Source of the DNA: Bretschneidera sinensis
Lineage: Eukaryota; Streptophyta; Magnoliopsida; Brassicales; Akaniaceae
Length of the DNA stretch: 64,000 nt
Direction of reading: 5' to 3'
NCBI GenBank assembly: GCA_023935145.1
Contig: CM043698.1
Location: 68,809,501 to 68,873,500, forward strand
Made by a program: the position numbers and the translations under genes. Under the pieces are notes generated by a model. The model was not told the DNA's origin. It did no database searches and saw only the letters and a list, made by a program, of their open reading frames with translations. Below are positions 10,969-21,500 of the stretch, one piece after another (position 1 is the first letter of the stretch; every line of letters starts with the position of its first letter).

Positions 10969-11822
10969 TGTAAATATAAATATTTTCTAATGTAAATAAT
11001 ATTAGGAAATCTTAATTTTAATATAAATAAGAATTCTAGTTCTAATGTAAATAGGAAACTCTCATGTACATACACTATAAATATGAGTTTCTATTACTGC
11101 AGTAAACAAAAAACCTTAAATTCTCTTTTAGTCTCATGGTATCAGAGCAGTGAGATCCTAAACCCTAAACACTGTTCTCTTCTCTTAAACCCTAAATAAT
11201 GGAAAATTTTCCTAACCCTCCCTGTACTCAACCCAGTCATATAGCTTCCGCCGCTGTCACCCTGCCTCATCCTGCTGCCAGTGTCACGACCCGCGTGTTC
11301 GAGGGTTTCCTAGTACACTTTGTGATTATAATGTACAACATTATACTGCGCGTGCACTACAAGGTAGTATCTTGTACTATCGTACTACATTTGTACTACA
11401 CTTTAGTACCGCAGGATTGTGACACTTGGCAAGATGTTAGCCATAGATGTAAGGGAGCTCTCCCTATTTAAAGGGTCCTCCCCCTCACTTGTAATTCATT
11501 CATTCAAGAAATAGCAAACTCTCTAGCTTTTTCTCATATTCTCTCTCTTGTGTTGGCTATTTTCTTTGAGTGGGTCTAGCTTCGAGGGCGGTTCTCTTGA
11601 GTAGCTAAGAGGAAGGCTGACTTAGGCATTCCAATGAGGTGTTTCCTAGCCTAAGGCTGCACGGTTAGCGACTTAAGCTTGCAGCCCGTGACAAATGGTA
11701 TCAGAGCCAAAGTTCAACGAGACTTTTGAGAAGAGATGGCAACCGTTTCCGATGCTGGCAACCTAGCTCATGACAGTCATGAGAGCTGAGGGAGGGCAGC
11801 CAAGAAGGCTAGTTCAAAGGAT

Positions 11823-13280
11823 ATGATGTCAAGCATGGATGCTCGCTTGGCTAAGGTGGAGTTAGTCGTGGGGGAAATGCGGGACAGGTTCGAGGATACC
11901 GATGGTAGCATTGAGGAGCTAAACTCCATGAGGGGGGATCTCCAAGGAGCGATGCAAGGTGCCCTCAACGAGGCCGTAGACGTGCTCACGCAAAAGAACG
12001 ACACCCTTGAGGCCATGGTGGTATCTATGCGTGAAGAGATAGAAAATCTCAAGCGGGAGCTCTCAGCTTGCAAAGCAGCCTACGGAGCTGGCATGCTTGC
12101 TATGACACCCAATCATAGGGTGAATGTGCCTAAGCCAAAGGAGTTCAAGGGCATCCGAGCGGCAAAGGATGCGGACAACTTTCTTTGGGGGATGGAGCAA
12201 TATTTCCGAGGGATGAACATCATGGAGGACGTAACCAAGGTAAACACAACCCCTGTGTATCTTGTTGATATTGTATTATTATGGTGGCGACGTAGGTGTG
12301 CGGGTGTTGCCATTGTTACATGGGAAGAATTCCAGAGGGAATTCCGTCAACAGTTCTGTCCGGAATATGCGGAAGATGAGGCACGAGCCACACTGCGAAG
12401 GCTCACCTAACGTGGGGAAGTACGAGAGTTTTCGGAACTCATGCTCCAAATTTTCGATCTTGGAGAGAGGGAGGCTCTTTTCTCCTTCATGGATGGCCTC
12501 AAACCATGGGCCAAGCAAGAGTTGCAAAGAAGGGGTGTCCAAGACCTCACCCGAGCTATGTCCGTGGCGGAATCTTTGGTGGAGTTCAAGAAACAAGAGA
12601 AATTTGACTCCTCCAAGAACAAGGGCAAAGGTGGGGGAGATAAAGACAAGTATCAGAAGGGTGGTCTGGGGAAACCACCCATTCATAAGTGGAAGTTCGC
12701 CAAGGAAGGGGACAAGAAGAAGGAGCCATTAGCATGCTTCTTGTGCGAGGGTCCTCATCGGGTATGGGATTGCCCGAAACGAACCAAGATCTCTGCCATT
12801 GCCAGGGAAGAGGGGGAAACAGAGAGAGATACTCTCAAGCTTGGCTCTATCATGCTTAGCTCGATCAAAGCCAAAAGGTTTGGCAAGCAGAAGGGACTCA
12901 TGTTTATAGACATCATGGTGGCTAGCACCAAGGTTAGTGCTTTTGTAGACACTGGAGCTTCTGATCTCTTTGTGTCTGAGGAAATGTCCAGGAGATTATA
13001 CCTCAAGGTAGAGAAAGGCAACGGGTGGATCAAGACAGTCAATTCTAAAGAAGTTCTGACAATGGGTGTAGCACAAGGGGTGGAGCTACAACTAAGAGAT
13101 TGGAAAGGCAAGGAAACTCTTGAGGTAATCCCCCTTGATGATTATGACTTTATAATTGGGTTAAATTTCCTTGATCGGATTAATGCCTTGCTAGTACTAT
13201 TTGCCAACTGTTTGTGCATCCATAATTCTCGATGCCAATGCCTCGTGCTGGTAAAAAGAGATTTTGGCCAAGCTAACTAG
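11823..13280 (+). pseudogene. Gypsy gag-protease ORF, one internal stop
   Basis: A single reading frame from 11823 to 13280 broken only by TAA at 12408-12410, so it is almost complete (about 485 codons). Order: an N-terminal coiled-coil-like segment; a retrotransposon gag domain (about 12170-12560, with WEEFQREFRQQF); a basic linker; a knuckle (CFLCEGPHRVWDC at about 12738, in CCHC form); then an aspartic protease with the active-site motif DTGASDLF at about 12948 and a hydrophobic IIGLNFLD flap-end motif. The protease triad is intact by sequence. A separate upstream ATG at 11735 is out of frame and stops early. Confidence 0.85.
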
Positions 13281-13378
13281 GTTTTATCGGTAATCCAACT
13301 AACCAAGGGGGTGAGAAGGGATGAGTCCTAGAGTCTAAGGAAGAGACTACTCTTGAGGTACTTGAGCTTTTAGAGTCC

Positions 13379-13993
13379 TTGGTTGATGTGATGCCCCCGG
13401 AATTACCCAAGAAACTCCCATCTAAGAGAGAGGTGGATCATAAGATCGAGCTGGTACCTACTGCCCAACCACCAGCCAAGGCAGCCAAGCGTTCCAAGAA
13501 GTGGGCTGATCGTAAGAGACGGGATGTGCAGTACCAAGTGGGGGATTGTGTGCTTGTGAAGCTACATTCGGCACTTCGCACCAAGGGGATCCATAAGGCA
13601 TTGGTACGCAGATATGAGGGGCCATTTAGGGTTCTTCGGAGGGTAGGCAATGTGGCCTACACACTTGAGCTACCATCCAAGCTCAAGGTGCACCCGGTCT
13701 TCCATGTGAGTATGTTGAAACCATTCCATGAAGACCAAACTGATCCGGATCGAGGTGAGTCACAACGAGCCCCTATAGGAGTTAGGGTCTCTTATGACCG
13801 AGACATTGAGAGCATACTGGCCCACCGAGTTTTGAGACGGAAGAACTACAAGACGAGGCATGAGTACTTGATACGATAGAAGGGACAACCCGATAATGAG
13901 ACTAGTTGGGAACCAGCCGAGGCCTTGTGGCAATTTCAGACAAAGATCGATCAGTTTCATGCCAAGAGTGCGACGAGGGTGTCGCCAGATTGA
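13379..13993 (+). pseudogene. Fused RT N-terminus / integrase C-terminus with chromodomain
   Basis: The frame starts with LPKKLPSKREVDHKIELVP, which in Gypsy pol lies just before the RT. It passes at about 13480 directly into KRSKKWADRKRRDVQYQVGD, which normally lies after the integrase core. It continues with GPFRVLRRVGNVAYTLELP, HPVFHVSMLKP and a chromodomain (ILAHRVLRRKNYKTRHEYLI). A stop at 13877-13879 is followed in frame by the rest of the chromodomain to TGA at about 13991. It is out of frame with the gag-protease ORF. The junction is a clean deletion of about 3 kb relative to complete elements (inference). Confidence 0.8.
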
Positions 13994-14402
13994 GTGGGGG
14001 AGAATGTCATGACCCATGTGAGACCCGCGTGTTCGAGGATTTCCTAGTACACTTTGTGATTATAATGTACAACATTATACTGCACGTGCACTATATGGTA
14101 GTATCTTGTACTATCGTACTACACTTTTAGTACCGTAGGATTATGACACTTGGTAAGATGTTAGCTATAGATGTGAGGGAGCTCTCCCTATATAAAGGGA
14201 CCTCTTCCTCACTTGTAATTCATTCATTCAAGCAATAGCAAGCTCTCTAGTTTTGTCTCATATTCTCTCTCTTGTGTTGGCTATTTTCTTAAAGTGGGTC
14301 TAGCTTCGAGGGCGGTTCTCTTGAGTAGCTAAGAGGAAGGCTGACTTATGCATTCCAAGGAGGTGTTTCCGAGCCTAAGGCCGCACGGTTAGCGACTTAA
14401 GC

Positions 14403-14622
14403 TTGCAGCCCGTGACGCTAACGTTGCCCTCCTGCCTCCCTCTGTTGCCACTGAGACAACCCTTCTGCCCACCGAACCACATGCTACCGCCACTACCAGC
14501 TCATATTACCCATTGCAGCCCGTGACGCCAACGTTGCCCTCCTGCCTCCCTCTGTTGCCACTGAGACAACCCTTCTGCCCACCGAACCACATGCTGCCGC
14601 CACTACTAGCTCATATTACCCA
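14403..14622 (+). repeat. 110-bp tandem duplication across the Gypsy LTR / Copia junction
   Basis: 14403-14512 and 14513-14622 are near-identical. Each starts ttgcagcccgtgacg, which is the last bases of the Gypsy right LTR, and continues through Copia gag sequence (ctaacgttgccctcc / ccaacgttgccctcc) to ctcatattaccca. The second copy includes LTR end sequence, so the duplication happened after the Gypsy insertion. Confidence 0.85.
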
Positions 14623-16090
14623 CGTGCTGCCGCCACCTGTGCACATCTCCCAACTACCGTGGCTACCCCTTCATTCCGTACTTCTACCCACCTGATCCCG
14701 CCAGCCACCCTCACCTCCTCCCTCGCCTCCCTTACTGTTCATTACTTCTGCCGCAGCCACAATGCCTCCCTGCTGCTGCTGCAAATTCCTTCATATCCCC
14801 TTTTGCTACTGCCACGCCAGCTGCCCTTGCTGGTGGCGCCACCAGTCCTAACCCTACCCATATACTAAATTCTCTCCTTCCTCTACTAGGCACTTACCGC
14901 TATGCTCCCACCAATACAAACCACCTTCTTCCAGTCATCAATCAAACCCTAGTTATGCCCAACACACCACCTGCTTTTCCAAACCTACCCATGCTTTTCA
15001 AAATCTACCCATATTTTCTGCTCCCAATATCACCCACCTAGTGAGTCTAAAATTAGACAATAACAATTATATCCTTTGGCGGTCTCAATTTCTACCGGTT
15101 CTCATCAGTTATGACCTACTTAGCTGCGTTGATTGTTCCTTTCCCTGTCCCTCTCACCTAGCCCTACCTAGTGACGGTCAAACTGTTTTCAATCCTGCCT
15201 ACGTTACTTAGGTTTAGATTGACCAATGCCTCAGATCCTGGATTAATGTTACTCTGGCCTCTGACATCTTGCAAGATGTCCATGATCTCCATACTTCCCA
15301 GGATGTTTGGATTGCACTGGAACAAAGGTAACTTGATCAGTCCAATGCCAATGAGCTTGACCTCTATCTAAAGCTTGACAAACATACCAAGGACGGCAAG
15401 TCAATGGAACAGTACCTCTGCGACCTCAGAGCCATAGCTGATGCCCTTGCTGCTATCAACTTACTACTCTCCACCAAAAGACCTCATCTCCTATACATTA
15501 GCAGGTCTGTCTTCAGAATATGAGAGCTTCATCACAATAGTCACCAACAGCAACATCAACATAACCTTTGATAGTTTGCGTACCAAGTTGCTCATACAGG
15601 AATAACAGTTGAAACATCTTCGGGTCACTTCTGAGACATCTGACCCTCCAACAACCCTAGCCGCCACCACCACCACTTCTTGCACTTCTCGTGGTCGTGG
15701 CAGGGGTCACTCAAGCTATCGTGGTCGAGGCCGTGGACGCAATACTGGTCGTGGTGACTACACTAAGCATGGTTCAGGTACTGATCACTCTAATTATTCT
15801 CCTATATTTAATCGCTCTGTTGGTACTTCCTTTTACAGTCGTGAAGGTCTATTGGGATAGCATCCTAGATCCTCCTCCACGCCATGTCAGATTTGTCATA
15901 CCACAGGTCACCTTGCTCTCAATTGTCCACACTGTTTCAATTATGTTGTTGTCTCACATGACTTGCCCAAATCATTTGCTACTATGTCTCTTGGTGAGTC
16001 TAATGCTGCCTAGTGGTACCCTAATACAACCGCCTCAGCTCACATGATTTCTCAGTCAAGTATACTTACTAACCTTACACCTTATTTTGG
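14417..16090 (+). pseudogene. Copia gag / nucleocapsid remnant
   Basis: Pro/Ser/Ala-rich N-terminal region (14440-15000), then a gag-core-like segment (LDNNNYILWRSQF at about 15053) and a basic RGRG-rich nucleocapsid at 15690-15770. Frame changes about every 200-300 bp. No intact CCHC knuckle. It would have packaged the element RNA; it is non-functional now. Confidence 0.7.
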
Positions 16091-16839
16091 CAAAACAAAA
16101 ATTTTGGTTTGTAATGGACAATTACTTGATATTAATAATGTTGGTTCTACTTTATTACACACATCCATTAAATCTCTTCGCTCCAAACAATGTGTCTTCT
16201 TAGGCTATGCTTAAAATTATAAAGGATATAGGTGTCTTGATCCTACCACGGGCTGTGTGTATACCAGTCGTCATGTTGTCTTCCATGGACTTTCTTTTCC
16301 CTATCCTAGTCTCTCCAAACATGTCCTCTCCACTCGAGTTACCCAACCTCCAACTCCTTCACTTGTACTTACCACCATTGAACCTTTACATCCATCTTCT
16401 ATCTCGTCCACTGTGTCTCTCAACAACTCCTTGTCCAGTATCCTTGCTCCTAGTATAACTTCCCCAACCCGACACTTTTTACCATGCTACCTCCCGCTTC
16501 AGCTTTTTCCCCAGAGCCATCTCACTCACATCCCACATCTAACACCCCATCCCCATCACCAGCGACACCTCTTCTCTTGCCGCCTTCTCTTCCTGCCACT
16601 TTATCACCAACTTCGACCTCTTCTAGTCCCACTGTCTAGTCTCCTGAACTTGTCGCTCCCTTTACCTCTACCTCTACTTTTATTCTTCCTCCCACGTCTA
16701 CCACCGCCTCTTATCATCCCATGATCACTCGTTCGAAAGCTAACATTCACAAACCTAAACAATTACTCTCTCTTTTCACTACTATCCTACTCAGAACCAA
16801 CTTATTTTTCTCAAGCAAATAAAGATCCCGAGTGGCGGA

Positions 16840-18110
16840 TAGTTATGAATGATTAATTTAATGCGCTTTTAACTAACCACACTTGGGATCTGATTCAATA
16901 TGATCCAACGAAAAATTTAGTTGGATGTAAGTGGATTTACGGGATTAAATATCGGGCTGATGGGTCTGTGGAGTGCTACAAAGTGAGGCTGACCGTTCAA
17001 GGATTCCACCAACAACCTGGTATTGACTATCATGAAACTTTTAGACCAGTTGTTAAACCTACTACTATACATACTGTTTTATCCTTTAGCTATTTCTCAT
17101 CATTGGGTGATTAGACAATTGGATGTGAAAAAGGCTCTTAAGGCTTGGTTTCACCGCTTCAGTTCTTTCCTCCTCTCTTTTGGTTTTTCTTGCACTCGGG
17201 CAGACGTCTCTATGTTTGTTCTCAAGTCCTCTCATGGTCTTCTTATCTTACTTCTTTATGTTGATGACATTATCCTTAACACTAATATCACCTTCCTTTT
17301 TCACTTTATTCATTCTTTATCTAACCAATTTGCTATGAAGGATCTTGGTGATCTCCATTATTTTCTTGGAATTGAAGAGGTTCATCGTCCCACTGGTTTG
17401 TTTATCTCTTAAACTAAATACTTTTTACTTAAATTTTCTATGTGTTCTGCATAATCAATTAAAACTCCTCTGCGTTCCCAATCAGTACCTTCATAACATG
17501 AGGGTGAACTACTAGCAGATCCCTATAAATTTAAGAGTATGGTTGGAGGTCTTCAGTATTTAACCATGACACGACCTATATTGCATATGCTGGCTAGTTT
17601 TTGCATGCTCCCCGCATGGTTCATTTTTAGCTTGTCAAATGCATTTTTCGATATTTATGTGGTACTACTAATCATGGGTTGCTTCTCACTTCTGCAAAGG
17701 ATTCCTCTCTTTCTTGCTATGCAGATGCAAATTGGGCAAGGTGACCTGACAATCGTCGGTCCACCATAGTTTATGCTGTCTTCTTTGGACCGGACCTTAT
17801 TTCTTGGAAAGCAAAAAAAAAACCCACTGTCTCATTCTGGCACTGAATCAAAATATAAATCCCAGGCTTGTTGTGTAGCTGCGACCTGGATTCCTTAGCT
17901 TTTCTATGATTTACATGTGTTTTTGTATCTTCCAGTTCTAGTGTACTGTGATAACATTGGTTTCATTTATCTTACTGCTAATCCAGTTTTTCATGCTCGC
18001 ACTAAGCACATTGAGATAAATTTTCTTTTTGTTCGTGAAAAAGTTGCCCAAGGAAATGTTCAGATTCGCTATATTCCCACTGATGCTTAGCTGGCATATA
18101 TATTCAGAAA
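16840..18110 (+). pseudogene. Copia reverse transcriptase / RNase H remnant
   Basis: Recognisable RT pieces: GCKWIYGIKYRADGS, YKVRLTVQGFHQQPGIDY, then YVDDI at about 17258, FAMKDLGDLHYFLGIE at about 17330, and RNase H-like pieces at 17700-18060. Internal deletion and stops are frequent. Order and spacing match Copia pol. Confidence 0.8.
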
Positions 18111-18429
18111 AGAGTTGTCTTCTCCTCGGTTTCTTCAACATAAAAACAATCCTTCTATGTGGTTCTACCCATTCGGATTGAGGGGACTTGTAAATGTATA
18201 TATTTCCTAATGTAAATAATATTAGGAAATCCTAATTTTAATGTAAATAGGAAATCCTAGTTCTAATGTAAATAGGAAACTCTCATGTACATACACTATA
18301 CATATGAGTTCCTGCAGTTGCTAAACACAAAACCCTAAATTGTCTTTTAATCTCTTCGAAAGAGAAATTTGTTTGTTCTAATGATTTTCATATTCTATTT
18401 TAAATTTTTTATTATGTTTATGCTTGCAG

Positions 18430-18516
18430 TTTGATTGCAATCATGCGCCATTGATATTTGATATCCTTGGTCCTTGAACTTCTAGCTTCTTTTTGTTGAG
18501 ACCTTTGGGCCTTGGA
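18430..18516 (+). promoter_or_regulatory. 5'UTR part of coding exon 1 with a 3-residue upstream ORF
   Basis: The exon opens after tatgcttgcag at 18429. A short uORF (ATG CGC CAT TGA, 18443-18454) lies upstream of the main ATG at 18517. A minimal uORF usually has a modest effect; no regulation is shown. Confidence 0.5.
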
Positions 18517-21500
18517 ATGGATTCGGAGTCAGCTGATTCATCAACTGTGCCTCGTGTTAATTCTCCTGATGTGCAGCCACCTGCCACTGCAGAGTCTGGA
18601 CACAATAATTCTCCACAGGAGGCATTGTCAAGGCCCTCTGCTTCTGGGATATCGTCATGGGCCAAAAATTTGAAAATTCCCCAGCCATTCAGTGCTGCAC
18701 AAGATGATTCATCAACTGGAAATGCTGCTGGAAAATCAACCTTCGCACGATTTACTGGTGGATTAGGACTGCGCTTGTCTCCAAAATCTCTTCAGTCAGA
18801 TGATAGTTCTGATGGAACTTCAACTACAGCACAACCTGGTTTCATTGGAACAATTACAAAAGGCTTAGTTGACTCATCCAAGAATGCTGTGAAGGCTGTA
18901 CAGGTCAAGGCTCGACATGTTGTCTCCCAGAATAAACGAAGATACCAGGTGAGATTTGCTGATGCTCTGATTTTTCTTAATTGGATTTTTATTCTAATTA
19001 AATAAGAGTCTCATGACTAGCTTCGTTGTGATTTCAATCTAGTTCTTGCTTGTGATGGAGGGTGTCTTTTAGAAATTGATTTCAGCTTTAAATTTTTATC
19101 CATGTTCTTCTTTCGACTACTAGAATTTTATGAATTAAAGGGGAAGTGATTTGTCTGTTTCTGTTTTCTTTCTTGCTTATTTATAAAATTCTACTGCAGA
19201 AGCAAAAATCAATGTAAAATGTTGTTTGCTGCATCAGGCTGTGAATAATTTACACAATTTCTTTTTGATAAGTAAAAATTTATTAATAAAACACCAAGAG
19301 GGTACAACTCAAAGCCAATGGCTATTTACAAAAGAGGAAGTCACAAAATCTAAGATATCATCATTATTTATAAAGAAATTCCCTTTAAAGTAAAAATTGA
19401 GGGTATTGAACCAAACTATCCCTAATAATTCCCAAATTTACACATTAATTACCTCTAAGTATCTTACCTATTGATTGTATATGTAAGTTAACTGGTGGAC
19501 ATGATACTATATATGATATGTCACCGATTGCTGATATATACGCGTTATATCTCAGCATTTTTTTTTCATTAATGTGCTGCTGTAGGTATGACAGATTCTT
19601 GAAAATTATGTTAAGGCTTCTCTCATAGTAGGTATTTCAGACCTGGAAATATCTAGTTTATTAAATGAGATCGTACTCTTATGAACTCAAGTTTTCAGTG
19701 AACTATTATAATAAATTTAGAGACTTTATTAGTTTTCCAGTAGAAGCTTAGGATTTAACTTCTTAGCAAATGTGTTCGGGTGCAATGAATTGTCCTTTCC
19801 TTTGACTTGGACTTCCTTTGGGAGCTAAGTTCAAAGAAAAAAAAATCTGGAATACCATTATTTCACGGTTTGAGAAGCAATTGGCCGGATGGAAAAAGAC
19901 TCGCCTTTCCAAATGGGGGAGATGAGCACCCTTTCTACCCTTTCAATCTACTTTCTCTTTTCCCCGTCTCTTTCAACGTTTCTAGAAGATCTAAAAGTAT
20001 CAAAGAAAGTTCCATTGGGGAATTTAAAGAGAAGAATACAAGTATCACTTGGTGAATGGAGTGTTGTCAAACAACCCATTGATAGAGGAGCCTTGGGCTT
20101 AAAATTGCTTACCCTTTCTAATGAAGCCTTTTTTTTGTGTAATGGTTATGGATGTTAATGGGTGAGAGAGACCATATATGGAGAAGGGTTGTTGTCGCTA
20201 AGTTTGGTTTGGAGTCTAATGCTTGGATTTCCAAGGAGGTCCTTATGGGGAGAGTGTTTAGAAGTGGAGAAGAAGAGGATGTGATGTTTTTTCCATTCAT
20301 TTGTCTTGTGGTGTGCAATGGGGAATCGTTTCTGGCATGATGTTTGTTTGAAGATTCACCTCTCAAAAGTTCAATTTTCAGATGTCTCCACCTCCACAAG
20401 AAGATTCATTGCTAATACTTTATTTGAAAGTGGACGGGCTTACTGAAGATAAGGTATGGTGGAAGTTGAAAAAATATGGTCGTTTTGGCTTTTGAGGTTA
20501 AATCCTTCTACACAGCATTAGTAATGAATCTTCTTATGGAGGGAGGTCCCATTTTTCTTTGGAAAGAAATTTGGAAGTCCTATGCTTCTACTAAAGTGTT
20601 TTTTTTTTATTTTTATATGGGAGGCATCTTCGGGAAGAATTTTGATTATTGATATTTTTGGAAGAGGGGGACAATGTTAGTTAACCAATGCTACCTCTAT
20701 AAGGAGGACGCCAAATCCTTGCAGCATATGTTATTGTGGTGATCTTAAACGAGGCTTTCTGATGCTTAGTCTCCAACGGTTGGTAGCTGGGTCTATTGGG
20801 CGTGGCATGGTATACATACTGCTGAAAGAAGCAAATAACTATTGACTCGATTGCTCTCCATTTTTGGCTTGAATGGAGTGAAAGAACAGGAGGGTTTTGA
20901 TGCGGAAGATACCCATAGGAGCCATCTATATACTCTTAGTCTTTGGCTAAATGGGAATTATTCTGTAATGAAATAGAAGTCATAGAGCTTATAGATTGAA
21001 GAGTGTGCAGCTGTAAGTGTGATTGTATAATTTGAGCTATTAAATCATGAAATGTTGGCACTTATTGATAACAGTGAAAAAGATTTTTGGAATGTTGACA
21101 TGTTATTCATTATATTCAAAGACTATGCATTTGATTCATAATTCCTTGTAGATTGTAATATGTCCATACCAAAACCTTTGTATAGGGGCCTGAATATGCT
21201 TATTTGAATGCTAAGATATGGGTTTTATATTCCATAAATGTTAGAGTAGATTTCTTCAAATGACTTCTACATTGTTATCCATGCAACCTAATTTTATGAA
21301 GATCACATTTTCATTTATTTCTTTAAATCTTATATCTTCCTTTTATAATAGTTTCCTTTTCCTTCCATCTGATGTTTATTTCTTTGTAATTTAACCTTGA
21401 TTGTATCCTGTTTCCAGGAAGGAGAATTTGATTTAGATATGACATATATCACAGAGAATATAATTGCTATGGGATTCCCTGCTGGTGATATGAGCTCTGG

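Larger units (their letters stand above)
11282..14416 (+). mobile_element. Non-autonomous chromodomain Gypsy (chromovirus) derivative nested in the Copia element
   Basis: The LTRs are 11282-11693 and 14005-14416 (about 412 bp). Both carry gttcgag, ctagtacactttgtgatt and a shared 3' end gcttgcagcccgtgac. The right LTR has an 11-bp extra segment near its start. PBS tggtatcagagc at 11696-11707; polypurine tract gagtgggggaga at about 13992-14003. Internal DNA encodes gag-protease and a C-terminal integrase/chromodomain piece, but the RT, RNase H and integrase core are absent. It interrupts the Copia gag start, so it is the younger insertion. Confidence 0.9.
10969..18355 (+). mobile_element. Decayed short-LTR Copia element (Ale/Retrofit-like) in the PTEN2 5'UTR intron
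   Basis: The LTRs are 10969-11136 and 18189-18355 (about 168 bp). They are near-identical in order (ctaatgtaaataatattagg, ggaaactctcatgtacat). The primer site tggtatcagagc at 11137-11148 is complementary to initiator tRNA-Met. A polypurine stretch (ggattgagggga) precedes the right LTR. Gag begins at the ATG at 11199, is cut at 11281 by the Gypsy insertion and resumes at about 14417. Remains include a Gly/Arg-rich nucleocapsid (15690-15770), the integrase C-terminus (CVFLGYA and YTSRHVVFHGL, about 16190-16290), an RT with YVDDI (about 17258) and an RNase H tail. The integrase core is missing and many stops are present. No convincing target duplication. The lineage is inferred from the short LTR. 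Confidence 0.85.

Noticed and set aside
12262..12732. Several frames of 80-156 codons overlapping the Gypsy gag
   Set aside because: Alternative-frame shadows of the gag-protease ORF, which has recognisable domains.
14513..16724. Pro/Ser/Leu-rich frames
   Set aside because: Pieces of decayed Copia gag and linker in shifted frames, not independent genes.
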